In this document: in pieces, positions 43,307-54,966 of the stretch
How the letters are laid out: each line of letters begins with the position of its first letter
Position numbering within the stretch: position 1 is the first letter of the stretch
Made by a program: the position numbers and the translations under genes
The notes under the pieces: model-generated
The model's database searches: none
Told to the model about the DNA's origin: nothing
The model's input: the letters and a program-made list of their open reading frames with translations, nothing else
NCBI RefSeq assembly: GCF_001953865.1
Contig: NZ_MQUQ01000005.1
Location: forward strand, 647,256-711,255
Source of the DNA: Amycolatopsis coloradensis
GTDB lineage: Bacteria > Actinomycetota > Actinomycetes > Mycobacteriales > Pseudonocardiaceae
DNA length: 64,000 nt
Reading direction: 5' to 3'

Positions 43307-45030
43307 AGCGGCTGCTGACCCTGCTTGCGGTGTTCCTGCTGGTCGCCGGCTGCGCGAACATCCCGCTCGAATCCCAGCCCATGGTCGTTCCCGGGGACAA
43401 ACCCGCGCAGGCCCCGGTGGACGTCCCCGAACCGCAGGCCGGGATCGACTCGCTGACCGTCACCCGCCAGTTCATCCGCAACTCCGCGACGCCGGGCACG
43501 GGCAACGCCGACGCGCGGGTCTACCTCGACGACGAAGCCCGCCGGAACTGGAAGCCGTCGCCAGGGCTGACGATCATCGACAACACCTTCGGCACCGTCT
43601 ACGACACCTCGTCGCCGACGGCGAACCCGGATGAGCAGGTGGTGAACGTCCGCGGGTTCAAGCTCGGCAACCTGAGCCCCGACAGCGCGTTCATCCCGGT
43701 GAAGGCCGAGTACTCGCAGCAGTTCAAGCTGCGGAAACAGCCGAACGGCCAGTGGCGGATCGTGGATCCGCCGCAGGAGCTCGCCGTCACCGACAAGGAT
43801 TTCACGACCAACTACTTCCGGGTGCCGATCAGCTTCTACTCGCCCGACTCCGGCGCCTTCGTCCCTGACCTCCGGTACATCGCGGCGAAACCGCAGGCCG
43901 GGCTCCCGGGCCGGGTGATGGACCTGGTCCTCCAGGGGCCGTCGGAAGGGTTGAAGGGCGCGGTCAAGGACCTGCTCGGCGGCCAGGTGGCCACCGAGAC
44001 CAACGTGCGAAGTACGGACGACGGGACGCTGGACATCGCCTTGACCGGGATCGGCGGGGCCAGCCTCGCGGACCGGAACCTGATCGCCGCGCAGATCGTC
44101 CTCTCGTTGCAGACGGTGACGCTGAGCCGGATCCGGCTGCTGGCCGACGGCACCGCGCTGGTCCCGGACCACGAATACTGGCGTTCGAACGAACTTCTCC
44201 CCTACAACACGGAGATCGTGCCCAATTCGGAGCTGCCGGGGCTGATGACCGTGCACGGGCGGGTCCGATCGCTCGGCGACGGGGCGCCGGTCGGCGGGCC
44301 CGCGGGCAACGGCGGGTACAAGGTCATCAGCGGCGCGCAGTCCGTCGACGGCAAACGGCTCGCGGTGGTCGAAGAACGCGACGGCAGGCAGTGGCTCCGG
44401 GTCGGCGACCTCGGCCGCGACCTCGCTTCGGTGGATCTGTTCGGCGGCAGCCTGAGCCGGCCCACCTGGCGGCCGGTCGCCCGCGGCGGCGGGGTTTCGG
44501 GCGAGGTCTGGACGGTCGTCGACCACAACACCGTCGCCAGGGTCACGCTGGCCGCGGACGGGCGCTGGGTGAAAGCCGGTGTCGACGCGACCATGCTCAC
44601 CGGCCTCGGCCAGGTCACCGAACTGCGCCTTTCCCGCGACGGGTCCCGGCTGGCCGCGGTGGTCAACGGGCAGCTGGTGGTCGCCTCGATCGTGCGGACG
44701 GCGGACTCGGTGGCGCTGCGGTCACCGCGGAAACTGCAGGAACGCGACCTCAAGGACGTCGTCGACGTCGACTGGGCGACCCAGGACCACCTGATCGCCG
44801 CGACGTCGTCGAACACGCTGCCGGTGGTCAAGGTGCCGCTGGACGGGCAGCGGATGGACACCTTCAACAGCTCGAACCTGACCCCGCCGGTGCACGGCGT
44901 CACCGCCGCGCCGAGCAGGCAGAACCTGGTCGCGGACGCGGGTGGGCTGTGGGTGGCGTCCGAACTGGGCGAGGTCTGGCGGCCGCAGGCGCATACGGTC
45001 ACCGACGCGGATCCGTTCTATCCGGGCTGA
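43303..45030 (+). CDS. lpqB: Lipoprotein LpqB, MtrAB accessory
   Basis: 575 residues starting at ATG 43303 inside the mtrB stop. Lipobox LVAGC makes Cys20 or so the lipid anchor. A GerMN-like domain (around FRVPISFYSPDSGAFVPDLRYI... and GRVMDLVLQGPSEGLKGAV) and a beta-propeller-like C-terminal half follow. LpqB binds the MtrB sensor domain in mycobacteria and modulates signalling and resistance to envelope stress. The operon order mtrA-mtrB-lpqB is fixed in Actinobacteria. Confidence 0.93.
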   Translation: MKRLLTLLAVFLLVAGCANIPLESQPMVVPGDKPAQAPVDVPEPQAGIDSLTVTRQFIRNSATPGTGNADARVYLDDEARRNWKPSPGLTIIDNTFGTVYDTSSPTANPDEQVVNVRGFKLGNLSPDSAFIPVKAEYSQQFKLRKQPNGQWRIVDPPQELAVTDKDFTTNYFRVPISFYSPDSGAFVPDLRYIAAKPQAGLPGRVMDLVLQGPSEGLKGAVKDLLGGQVATETNVRSTDDGTLDIALTGIGGASLADRNLIAAQIVLSLQTVTLSRIRLLADGTALVPDHEYWRSNELLPYNTEIVPNSELPGLMTVHGRVRSLGDGAPVGGPAGNGGYKVISGAQSVDGKRLAVVEERDGRQWLRVGDLGRDLASVDLFGGSLSRPTWRPVARGGGVSGEVWTVVDHNTVARVTLAADGRWVKAGVDATMLTGLGQVTELRLSRDGSRLAAVVNGQLVVASIVRTADSVALRSPRKLQERDLKDVVDVDWATQDHLIAATSSNTLPVVKVPLDGQRMDTFNSSNLTPPVHGVTAAPSRQNLVADAGGLWVASELGEVWRPQAHTVTDADPFYPG

Positions 45031-45103
45031 GGAGCTTCGGCCTCTTTCGTCACTTGGCATCTCGGGCGTGGCCTCAGGGAGCTGACACCTTCTCCTCGAC
45101 TGC

Positions 45104-45158
45104 TGTCGTGAAAGGTCCCCTTAGGGCGAAAAGTGTCCTAAGCGGACCTTTCACGACA
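45104..45158. terminator. TGTCGTGAAAGGTCC palindrome after lpqB
   Basis: Arms 45104-45125 and 45137-45158, 22 bp with one mismatch, 11-nt loop. 73 bp after the lpqB stop and 44 bp before comF. Shares GAAAGGTCC / GGACCTTTC with the palindrome at 38521-38579. Confidence 0.72.
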
Positions 45159-45202
45159 CAGCGTGCCCCGGAACTGTCGGTCCCCGCCGTCACCCTCGAG
45201 TC

Positions 45203-45841
45203 ATGTCCAAATTTCTGGATCTCCTCATCCCCGCCCACTGCGCGTCCTGCGGGGCACCCGGCGCTCCTTGCTGCGCGACCTGCCGGACCGTTTGGGGTTC
45301 GCTCAGCGAGATCACCCGCGCCCCGACGATCGGTCTCGTGCCCGTCTACGCCCTGGCCCGCTACGCCGACGAAGCCCGCCGCCTGATCCTCGCCTACAAG
45401 GAACGCGGCCGCCGCGACCTCGCGCCGTCCTTGGGCGAAGCCCTCGCCGAAGCCTTGCCGCACCTGCCCGCGCCGGAAGCGGGCCCCTGTCTCGTCCCGG
45501 TCCCGTCGAGACGGTCGGCGTCGCGTGTCCGAGGTGGCCCCCACGTCCAGCGCATGGCCGAGGAGTGCGCGAAAGTGCTGGCGAGCAAAGGAAATCCGGC
45601 GACAGTGGCCCCTGCCCTCAAGCTCGAGGCAGGGGTCCGTGACGCCGCGAGGCTCACCCGCGCCGAGCGGGCGGTGAACCTCGACGGCCGCATCCGCCTG
45701 GTCCAGGAAGCGTGCCCCGCGCGGGTCATTCTCCTTGACGACGTGATCACAACCGGAGCGACGGCCGCCGCTTGTACCCGCCTGTTGGACATAAGCGGAA
45801 TTCAGGTTTCCGCGGTGGTAGCGCTGGCCGCCGCCGGGTGA
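45203..45841 (+). CDS. comF: ComF-family phosphoribosyltransferase-like protein
   Basis: 212 residues. N-terminal zinc-finger-like CASCGAPGAPCCATC, then a type I phosphoribosyltransferase domain with the PRPP loop VILLDDVITTGATAAA. ComF proteins take part in DNA uptake in naturally competent bacteria; in actinobacteria the role is not settled. Position between lpqB and hpf agrees with mycobacterial Rv3242c. No ribosome site is strong before ATG 45203. Confidence 0.88.
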   Translation: MSKFLDLLIPAHCASCGAPGAPCCATCRTVWGSLSEITRAPTIGLVPVYALARYADEARRLILAYKERGRRDLAPSLGEALAEALPHLPAPEAGPCLVPVPSRRSASRVRGGPHVQRMAEECAKVLASKGNPATVAPALKLEAGVRDAARLTRAERAVNLDGRIRLVQEACPARVILLDDVITTGATAAACTRLLDISGIQVSAVVALAAAG

Positions 45842-46383
45842 TCGAGGGTCGCCTACAAGAGTGATGAATGATCGGGAACGAGAATGGGTATCAGGGCGTT
45901 GACGGGATATGAGGCAGCTTCCGGGGAACACTCCAACGGCCCGCCACTCCACCGGGGTGGCGGCGGATTCCCTCGGCAGCGTCACCCTCGGCTTTTTCCT
46001 GTCCGAAAGCTTGCGCCGTCCGCGTGAAAACAAAGCACCGGGACGACGTCCGACAAGCCGGATCGCCCCGCTGCGCACACCGCCGTCGTCGCGTGCGGTA
46101 ACGAGGTCTCACGTCCTGACATCCCCCGGCTCGGGGGCTGTTGCTCGCGGCGTGTTACAGCTAACGTGCAGCGCTATCAGCAATCCCGGCAGGCAGGGAG
46201 GTGACCAGCCCATGTCCCTGGCGCCGGAGCCGCGCTGAGTCCGCGCTCGGACATCCGACACGAGACGTCGTGGCCGCATGCCGAGTTCCCTCATCGCCCG
46301 CCATCCGGGCTTCGTCCCCGCTTTACCGGCGCCTTAGTGAACACATCTACAGCTCGCAGTCATTTCAGCGAGGGAGGTCGTGT
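45842..46383. other. Long leader or spacer upstream of hpf
   Basis: 542 bp without a convincing gene on either strand. It contains an ECF-type promoter motif at 45875-45900 and a small GC hairpin near 46125 (CCCCG-GCT-CGGGG). The length fits a long 5' leader or several promoters for hpf. Confidence 0.6.
45875..45900 (+). promoter_or_regulatory. GGAAC-N18-GTT, ECF-type promoter motif upstream of hpf
   Basis: GGAAC at 45875-45879 and GTT at 45898-45900 with exactly 18 bp between. This is the spacing of SigR/SigE-type promoters. It would give a leader of about 475 nt before hpf. Stress control of the hibernation factor is plausible. Confidence 0.5.
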
Positions 46384-47076
46384 ATGGACATCGTCGTTAA
46401 GGGCCGCAACGTGGAGGTGCCCGACCACTATCGGGCACTCGTCAGCGAAAAGCTGACCCGGCTTGAGCGCTACGACAAGAAGGTCATCCGTTACGACGTG
46501 GAGCTCTTCCATGAGCCCAATCGCCGGCAGTCGAAGAACTGCCAGCGCGTCGAAATCACCGGGAAGGGCCGGGGCCCCGCCGTACGCGCCGAAGCGTGTG
46601 CAGGCGACTTCTACGCAGCGCTGGATTCCGCACTGAACAAGCTCGAGAGCAGATTGCGGAAGACACACGACCGCCGGCGCGTGCACTACGGCCGCAGCCG
46701 CCCGGAATCCGTCGCCGAGGCGACTTCGATGGCGGCCGCCGGTGGCATGACCACCGACACCCGGCATCTGGCGGGTACCGCTGTACTCGAAGCGCCCGAG
46801 GCCGGACCCATGGCCGACGGTTTCGCTGTCGGGAGCGGTGACGACTTCGAGATGCCCCAGCAGCAGCGCTGGGATGACGGGGTGACCGAACACCAGCCCG
46901 GTCGCGTCGTCCGCGAGAAGAAGCACGACGCGGACCCCATGACGGTCGATCAGGCTCTCTACGAGATGGAACTGGTCGGTCACGACTTCTACCTGTTCAA
47001 CGACTCCGACGCCGGATGCCCGAGCGTCGTCTACCGGAGGCGAGGCTTCGACTACGGCGTCATCCGGCTGAGTTAG
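46384..47076 (+). CDS. hpf: Ribosome hibernation promoting factor, long form
   Basis: 230 residues from ATG 46384, preceded by GAGGGAGG. The N-terminal domain (MDIVVKGRNVEVPDHYRALVSEKLTRLERYDKK) binds the 30S decoding region; after a variable linker the C-terminal dimerisation domain (DPMTVDQALYEMELVGHDFYLFNDSDAG) makes the 100S ribosome. Long HPFs also protect ribosomes in hypoxia or stress. An open frame continues upstream to 46201 without similarity. It precedes secA as in other Actinobacteria. Confidence 0.94.
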   Translation: MDIVVKGRNVEVPDHYRALVSEKLTRLERYDKKVIRYDVELFHEPNRRQSKNCQRVEITGKGRGPAVRAEACAGDFYAALDSALNKLESRLRKTHDRRRVHYGRSRPESVAEATSMAAAGGMTTDTRHLAGTAVLEAPEAGPMADGFAVGSGDDFEMPQQQRWDDGVTEHQPGRVVREKKHDADPMTVDQALYEMELVGHDFYLFNDSDAGCPSVVYRRRGFDYGVIRLS

Positions 47077-47109
47077 CCGGAGGCCTCCGACACCCCTATC
47101 GCCCATGAC

Positions 47110-47141
47110 GGCGGCCCGCACATGATCGCGTGCGGGCCGCC
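47110..47141 (+). terminator. hpf terminator hairpin
   Basis: Perfect 11-bp stem GGCGGCCCGCA / TGCGGGCCGCC with 10-nt loop, 33 bp after the hpf stop and 163 bp before secA. Confidence 0.75.
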
Positions 47142-47303
47142 GCCGTGTCCGGCCCCCAGGTCCCGACGGACGGTGCGTGCGCGAACACCGAGGTGTTCCC
47201 TACGATGGGGTCGGACGGTGGTGTGTGACCAGTGCACCACCGCGTACGAGATTGCCCGGGACCGGCTCGGGTGCGATCACAATCAGCTAGTGAGGTCGAC
47301 CGG

Positions 47304-50135
<2,832 letters not shown>

Positions 50136-50142
50136 CGACCGT

Positions 50143-50182
50143 CGAAGGGGTCCTCACCGCACGCGCGGTGAGGGCCCCTTCG
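50143..50182. terminator. secA terminator hairpin
   Basis: 18-bp arms 50143-50160 and 50165-50182 with one wobble, loop ACGC, beginning 8 bp after the stop of secA and ending at the stop of the convergent gene. Its GAAGGGGTCC core recalls the GAAGGCCCC family. Confidence 0.78.
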
Positions 50183-50698
50183 TCATGCGGCGATCCGGAG
50201 CGAGGAGACGCGACGCGGCGGCTTCAACAAGTTGAAGCGAGTACACACCCAGCCTGTCGACGTCCGTTCGAAGCGGGCGGCCAGCGCGAGGCAGCGATCG
50301 TTCTGTTCGACGGTCGCGCAGGCCTCGATGACGCCGTCCGCCGGATGACACAGGTGGATCGACTTCGGCCGGTAGCCGCCCGGCGGACGGCGGCGGCCGC
50401 GGTCGAGCAGCGCGCTGTGGAGCGCCGGGTCGAGGATCGGCTGGACCTGGACCGCCGGACGGCGTCCGTCACAGGCTTCGAGAATGGTAGTCAGCAGCCT
50501 GCCCACCTGTCGTCCGTCCAGCGTGTCGGGTGCTTGCCGGGGCTCCGGTGCCTCCGCGAACCGTTCGCCGGCCAGCGGCAGGTCCAGCATGAGCTGGTTG
50601 TCCGGCGGCGACACCCGGTGCATCAGCCTGTTCGGACGGCCCGCGAGCCGGTACGGCGGTTCATACGGTTGCAGCCGTCTCACTGCGTACGAAGTCAT
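50183..50698 (-). CDS. Rv3235-type conserved actinobacterial protein (DUF6459-like)
   Basis: 171 residues. The family signature here is the C-terminal part: GRLLTTILEACDGRRPAVQVQPILDPALHSALL, then VIEACATVEQNDRCLALAARFERTSTGWVCTRFNLL. The N-terminus is rich in Arg and Pro. Conserved in Actinobacteria near secA; structure suggests a small alpha-beta fold. No function established, and no catalytic motif is visible. Confidence 0.78.
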   Translation of the reverse strand: MTSYAVRRLQPYEPPYRLAGRPNRLMHRVSPPDNQLMLDLPLAGERFAEAPEPRQAPDTLDGRQVGRLLTTILEACDGRRPAVQVQPILDPALHSALLDRGRRRPPGGYRPKSIHLCHPADGVIEACATVEQNDRCLALAARFERTSTGWVCTRFNLLKPPRRVSSLRIAA

Positions 50699-50837
50699 CA
50701 GGTCGTCCCCCTCCGCGGCCCCTTCGGCCGCGCCCAGCAGTTAAGGGACCGGCGGTGGGCCGCACGGCGACAGGAACCGCCCGAGAGGATGAAACGGGCG
50801 GCGATCGCTTGCGGTCGCGCGCGGGTACGGTGGGCTG

Positions 50838-51230
50838 GTGCTGAAGGGGCTGGTCGTCGACTACGTCGGGGTGCTGACGGACGCGGGAGCGGACGAGCTG
50901 TACGCCTTCCTGCGGGCCGTCAGGTCACGCGGCATCAAAACGGCCTTGCTCTCGAACGCTCCCGGCGCGTCGGACGAGGCCAAGCGGTCACTGGACCCGT
51001 TCTTCGACGCGCTCGTCTTCTCCGGCGAGGTCGGCGTGGCCAAACCCGAACGCGACGTCTACCTGCTCACCGCCGGGCTGCTCGACCTGCCGGCGAGCCG
51101 GTGCGTGTTCGTCGACGACGCCGCGCACAACGTCCGTGCCGCGGTGGCGGCGGGGATGACGGGGGTGCACCACACGTCGGTCGAGGAGACGCTGACCGAG
51201 CTCGGCGCCCTGTTCCCGGAGAACCGCTAG
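50838..51230 (+). CDS. HAD-superfamily hydrolase, small
   Basis: 130 residues from GTG 50838. HAD motif 1 is VVDYVGVLT (nucleophile Asp8), motif 2 ALLSNAP, motif 3 Lys in VGVAKPERDVY, motif 4 CVFVDDAAHN. There is no cap domain, so it is a minimal HAD-IA phosphatase or similar. Its stop overlaps the convergent methyltransferase gene by 4 bp. Substrate unknown. Confidence 0.85.
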   Translation: MLKGLVVDYVGVLTDAGADELYAFLRAVRSRGIKTALLSNAPGASDEAKRSLDPFFDALVFSGEVGVAKPERDVYLLTAGLLDLPASRCVFVDDAAHNVRAAVAAGMTGVHHTSVEETLTELGALFPENR

Positions 51231-52000
51231 CCCCTCGCGGCGCTGCCCCGGCGGACCAGCTCGAACGACAGCACGGCGGCGGCCGCGGAGACGTTCAGCG
51301 ACTCGACCTCGCCCGGCATCGGGATCGACACCCACTTCGTCACCAGCTCGCCGACCTCGGCGCCGACGCCGTTCGTCTCCCCGCCCAGCACGAACGCCGC
51401 GCGCCGCGGCAGTTCGACGTCGAACACCGAAGCACCGGCCGACGCGCCCAGCGCGTAGATCCCGTACCCGGCTTCGGTGAGCATTTCGGCGGCCTCGCGC
51501 GCGCTGCCGCACCGCAGCACCGGAGCGCGGAACGCGACCCCGGCGGAGGCCTTGACCACCATCGGATCGAGGGCGGCGACCCCGCGCCGCGGCACCACGA
51601 CACCCGCCAGCCCGGCGGCGGTCGCCGTGCGCAGGATCATCCCGACGTTCGCCGGGGTGGTGATCCCGTCGAGCAGCAGCACCCGCGACGGCGGCCTGCC
51701 GTCGGACAGCGCCGAGTGCAGCGACCGCATCCGCGGCGCGACGACGTCGGCGAGCACACCCTGGTCCTGTTTACCGTTGCCCGCCAGCACCTTGACGCGA
51801 TGCGCGCTCGCTCGCCGCACCGGGACCCCGGCGGCCTCGGCGGCACGCTGGATCTCGGCGGCGTTCGGCCCGCGCACGGTGTCGGCGAGAATCACCTTGT
51901 CCACCTCGAGCGCCGTGTCGTCCAATGCCTCGAGCACCGGTTTCCGGCCGTACACCGTCAGGAACCGGTCCTTCGGCGAGATCACCGACTCATCACCCAC
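51227..52000 (-). CDS. TrmH/SpoU-family RNA 2'-O-methyltransferase
   Basis: About 257 residues from GTG 52000. SpoU motifs are complete: LLLDGITTPANVGMILRTA, VVVPRRG, and AAFVLGGETNGVGAEV followed by VSIPMPGEVESLNVSAAAAVLSFEL, which form the knotted SAM site. It modifies ribose in rRNA or tRNA; the exact target is not predictable. An in-frame ATG at 52036 would overlap the start of the divergent acyltransferase gene, so the shorter start is preferred; GTG 51985 is another option. No strong ribosome site is seen. Confidence 0.85.
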   Translation of the reverse strand: MGDESVISPKDRFLTVYGRKPVLEALDDTALEVDKVILADTVRGPNAAEIQRAAEAAGVPVRRASAHRVKVLAGNGKQDQGVLADVVAPRMRSLHSALSDGRPPSRVLLLDGITTPANVGMILRTATAAGLAGVVVPRRGVAALDPMVVKASAGVAFRAPVLRCGSAREAAEMLTEAGYGIYALGASAGASVFDVELPRRAAFVLGGETNGVGAEVGELVTKWVSIPMPGEVESLNVSAAAAVLSFELVRRGSAARG

Positions 52001-52034
52001 ACCGGCGAGTGTCCCACTGTGTAAGGATCGGCTC

Positions 52035-53441
52035 ATGCCCGACCGCCTCTCCGCGCTGGACGCCTCGTTCCTGTACGTGGAAGACCACTCGACCCCGATG
52101 CACGTCGGCGGCGTGGCGATCTTCGAACGACCACGCGACGGCGTCACCTACGAGCGGCTGCTGGACCTGATCGGGCAGCGACTGGCGTTCCTGCCGCGCT
52201 ACCGGCAGCGGGTGCTGGAGGTGCCGGGTCACCTCGCCCGGCCGGTGTGGGTCGACGACGTCGACTTCGACCTCAACTACCACGTCCGCCGGTCCGCGCT
52301 GCCGCAGCCGGGCTCCGACGGCCAGCTGTTCGATCTCGTCGCGCGGCTGATGTCGAGGCGGCTCGACCCGGGAAGGGCGCTCTGGGAGGCGTACTTCGTC
52401 GAGGGGCTCGCGGGGGACCGGGTCGCGCTGGTGACCAAGACGCATCAGTCCGTTGTGGACGGGATCGGCACCATCGATCTCGGGCAGCTGATCCTCGACG
52501 CCACCCCGCAGGAGCCGGAACCGTTCGACGACAACTGGCATCCACGGCGGGAACCGAGCCGCACCCAGCTGATCCTCGACGCCGTCGCCGAGACCGTGCA
52601 GCGGCCGACGGAACTGGTGGAGAACGTCCGCTCCATCGCCCACGACGCCACCGCGATGGCGGGCAAGGTCACCGAAACGGTCGGTGACGTCGCGTCGGCG
52701 CTCAAGACCATGGTCAGTCCGGCGCCGTCCGGGCCGCTCAACGTCCGCACCTCCGGCGGCCGCATGTTCGCCGTGGTCCGCACGCGGCTGGAGGACTACC
52801 GCAAGATCCGCGCCGCGCACGGCGGCACGGTCAACGACGTCGTGCTCGCGGCGATCTCCGGCGCGCTGCGGGAATGGCTGCTCTCCCGCGGGTCGAGCCT
52901 GACCGCGACGACCACGGTGCGCGCGCTGGTCCCGATGGCCGTCCGCGACGCCGAGACGGCCGAGTACTCGACGCCCGCGCTGCTCGGGAACCAGGTCGAC
53001 GCCTACCTGGTCGACCTCCCGGTCGGTGAGCCGAACGCGGTCCTGCGGTTGCAGCACATCGGCCACGCGATGGCGGATCACCTCGACTCCGGCCGGTCGG
53101 TCGCCGCGCGCGGACTGCTGACCGTCGGCGGTTTCGCGCCGGCGACGCTGCATTCGCTGGGCGCGCGGGCGGCCGGGTCCATGTCGGGGCGCATCTTCAA
53201 CGTGCTGATCACGAATTCGCCGGGCCCGCAGGTGCCGCTCTACGCGGGGCAGGCGAAGATGGTGGAGATGTTCCCGGTCATGCCGCTGGTGCGCAATCAA
53301 GCGCTGGCGATCGGGGTCACCTCGTATCACGGTGGTGTCTACTTCGGACTGAACGGCGACCGCAAGGCCGTGTCCGATGTGGACCTGCTCGCCGGGATGA
53401 TCGAGGAATCGTTGGAAGAGCTGAAGGGTGCGCACTGGTGA
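52035..53441 (+). CDS. Wax ester synthase/diacylglycerol acyltransferase family protein
   Basis: 468 residues from ATG 52035. The family signature follows MPDRLSALDASFLYVED and DDVDFDLNYHVRRSALP; the catalytic HHxxxDG appears at 137-143 as HQSVVDG, with Gln138 replacing the second histidine. The later NDVVLAAISGALREWL and FNVLITNSPGPQVPLYAG are typical. The altered motif suggests lost or changed acyl transfer. The mycobacterial counterpart region contains tgs3-like genes, so it is likely an ortholog. It overlaps the next gene by 4 bp. Confidence 0.85.
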   Translation: MPDRLSALDASFLYVEDHSTPMHVGGVAIFERPRDGVTYERLLDLIGQRLAFLPRYRQRVLEVPGHLARPVWVDDVDFDLNYHVRRSALPQPGSDGQLFDLVARLMSRRLDPGRALWEAYFVEGLAGDRVALVTKTHQSVVDGIGTIDLGQLILDATPQEPEPFDDNWHPRREPSRTQLILDAVAETVQRPTELVENVRSIAHDATAMAGKVTETVGDVASALKTMVSPAPSGPLNVRTSGGRMFAVVRTRLEDYRKIRAAHGGTVNDVVLAAISGALREWLLSRGSSLTATTTVRALVPMAVRDAETAEYSTPALLGNQVDAYLVDLPVGEPNAVLRLQHIGHAMADHLDSGRSVAARGLLTVGGFAPATLHSLGARAAGSMSGRIFNVLITNSPGPQVPLYAGQAKMVEMFPVMPLVRNQALAIGVTSYHGGVYFGLNGDRKAVSDVDLLAGMIEESLEELKGAHW

Positions 53442-53929
53442 GGGTCTATCTACCGGCGACGATCGCGATGCTTCGTGACCTCGAAACCGCCGGAGAGTTC
53501 CGGGCTCGGAGCGGCACGGGCTTCGCGCTGACCCCGGCGTTGCGGGAGTCCTACGCCAGCGGATCCGACGAAGAACTGGAGTATGCCGCGCTGCTCGACG
53601 CCGCCAGGGCGTCGCTCCGGCTGATCGCGGCCGAGGAGAAGCCCGAGCCGAGGCGGGTGGTGATCTCGGCCGACATCGAAGAGGTCACGCTGCGCCCGGA
53701 TCTCGACGCCGCCGTCGTCCGGCTGGCCGGGCCGGTCGCGATCGCCGACGTCGCCGCGATCCACGTCGACGCGGCCGAAGCCGCCGAGTCCGTGCAGGCC
53801 GCCGCCGCGGTGATCGACCAGGCCGACCTCGGTGACCCGGACGCGGAGTTCACCCTCGGCGACGCCGAAGACCACGAACTCGCCTGGTACGCCCCCCAAG
53901 AACTCCCCTTCCTGCTGGAACTCCTTTAA
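53438..53929 (+). CDS. DUF6912-type conserved protein
   Basis: 163 residues coupled by overlap to the acyltransferase gene. N-terminus MRVYLPATIAMLRDLETAGEF, a central acidic helix, then VTLRPDLDAAVVRLAGPVAIADVAAIHVDAAEA and EDHELAWYAPQELPFLLELL at the end; this arrangement is the DUF6912 family of actinobacteria. Acidic and soluble. Function unknown. Confidence 0.8.
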   Translation: MRVYLPATIAMLRDLETAGEFRARSGTGFALTPALRESYASGSDEELEYAALLDAARASLRLIAAEEKPEPRRVVISADIEEVTLRPDLDAAVVRLAGPVAIADVAAIHVDAAEAAESVQAAAAVIDQADLGDPDAEFTLGDAEDHELAWYAPQELPFLLELL

Positions 53930-53945
53930 CCCCTTCTGCTTCCCC

Positions 53946-54009
53946 CGCGTTTCGTCCTCTAGTTGCGGTACTTGCGTGTGCAAGTACCGCAACTAGAGGA
54001 CGAAACGCG
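53946..54009. terminator. CGTTTCGTCCTCTAGTTGCGG-family palindrome, copy 3
   Basis: Perfect 30-bp arms 53946-53975 and 53980-54009 around GTGT. It lies between convergent genes (stops at 53929 and 54021), 16 and 11 bp away. The best-preserved member of the family. Confidence 0.82.
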
Positions 54010-54020
54010 GCGTGGGAGGG

Positions 54021-54905
54021 CTAGAACCAGGAAGGGCCGGGAGTCGGGCGTTCGGGGCGCCAGCCGGTCGCCTCGGTGAGCCTGGTCGAGACGACGCGTT
54101 GCGAACGCGCCAGCACCGACATCAGGCCCAGCCGGTTCGCCAGCCACTTCGGCAGCGCGTGCGGCCGCCGGACACCGGCCGCGGCGGCCATCGCCTCGCC
54201 GAGTTCCCGCTTCCGCACCGGATCCGCCGCCAGGTTGTAGACGCCGCTCGGCGCCCGCAGCGCCGCGATCGCGCCCGCCGCCGCGTCGTCCGGGTGGATC
54301 GCCGCGGTCCAGTCGGCCCGGCGGCCGAAGATCAGCGGCGAACCGCGCCGCGCGGCCGCCAGCATCGCCGTGGTCATCGCGTCGTCGGAGACCAGCAACC
54401 CGATCCGCAGCCGGATCGCGGTCCGGCTCTCGTCCGCCAGTTCGGCGACGTTCGCGTGCGCCACGGTCGAAGACGCGATGTTGCCGCGCAGCGCGAGTGG
54501 CGCGTCCTCGTCGAGTTCGGTGTCACCGCCGTCGGCGTAGACGAACGAAATCCCTTCCTGAACCACGATTCCCAGCTCCCCGACCCGTCGAACGGCGGCC
54601 GCGAGCGTCCGGCTGCCCTCGATCCGCAGACGGTCGTTCTCCGCCCAGCCGGACAGCGTCATGGCGTGGCGCGCGTCCGGGATCCGGGTCGCGACGTTCA
54701 CCACCGCGTCGTGCCCGCGCAGGGCCCCGGCCAAGGAATCGACGTCGAACAGCGACCCTGTCACCGGCTTCGCGCCGGTCGCGTGCACGGCCGCGACGCG
54801 GTCTTCGCCGCGGGCCAGCCCGCTCACCTCGTGGCCCTCGGCCAGCAGGCGCCGCACCAGCGGCCGCCCCAGTACCCCCGTCGCCCCGATCACCATCACA
54901 CGCAT
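54021..54905 (-). CDS. NAD-dependent epimerase/reductase-like protein (extended SDR)
   Basis: 294 residues with the Rossmann motif MRVMVIGATGVLGRPLVRRLL, then DAVVNVATRIPDA and EGSRTLAAAVRRVGE; the active-site Tyr of classical SDRs is in FVYADGG rather than YxxxK, so the dehydrogenase type is atypical. The C-terminal part contacts substrate (GVYNLAADPVRKRELGEAM). Probably a sugar or lipid redox enzyme. It ends at a palindrome. Confidence 0.8.
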   Translation of the reverse strand: MRVMVIGATGVLGRPLVRRLLAEGHEVSGLARGEDRVAAVHATGAKPVTGSLFDVDSLAGALRGHDAVVNVATRIPDARHAMTLSGWAENDRLRIEGSRTLAAAVRRVGELGIVVQEGISFVYADGGDTELDEDAPLALRGNIASSTVAHANVAELADESRTAIRLRIGLLVSDDAMTTAMLAAARRGSPLIFGRRADWTAAIHPDDAAAGAIAALRAPSGVYNLAADPVRKRELGEAMAAAAGVRRPHALPKWLANRLGLMSVLARSQRVVSTRLTEATGWRPERPTPGPSWF

Positions 54906-54966
54906 GTTCGTCCCTCCTGTCCGCCTACCCGATCTGGACGGGACGGACGCCGGGAACGTGACAGGG

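Noticed and set aside
45909..46238. Small gene in the hpf leader
   Set aside because: No ribosome site and no resemblance to any family; the composition is that of a non-coding spacer.
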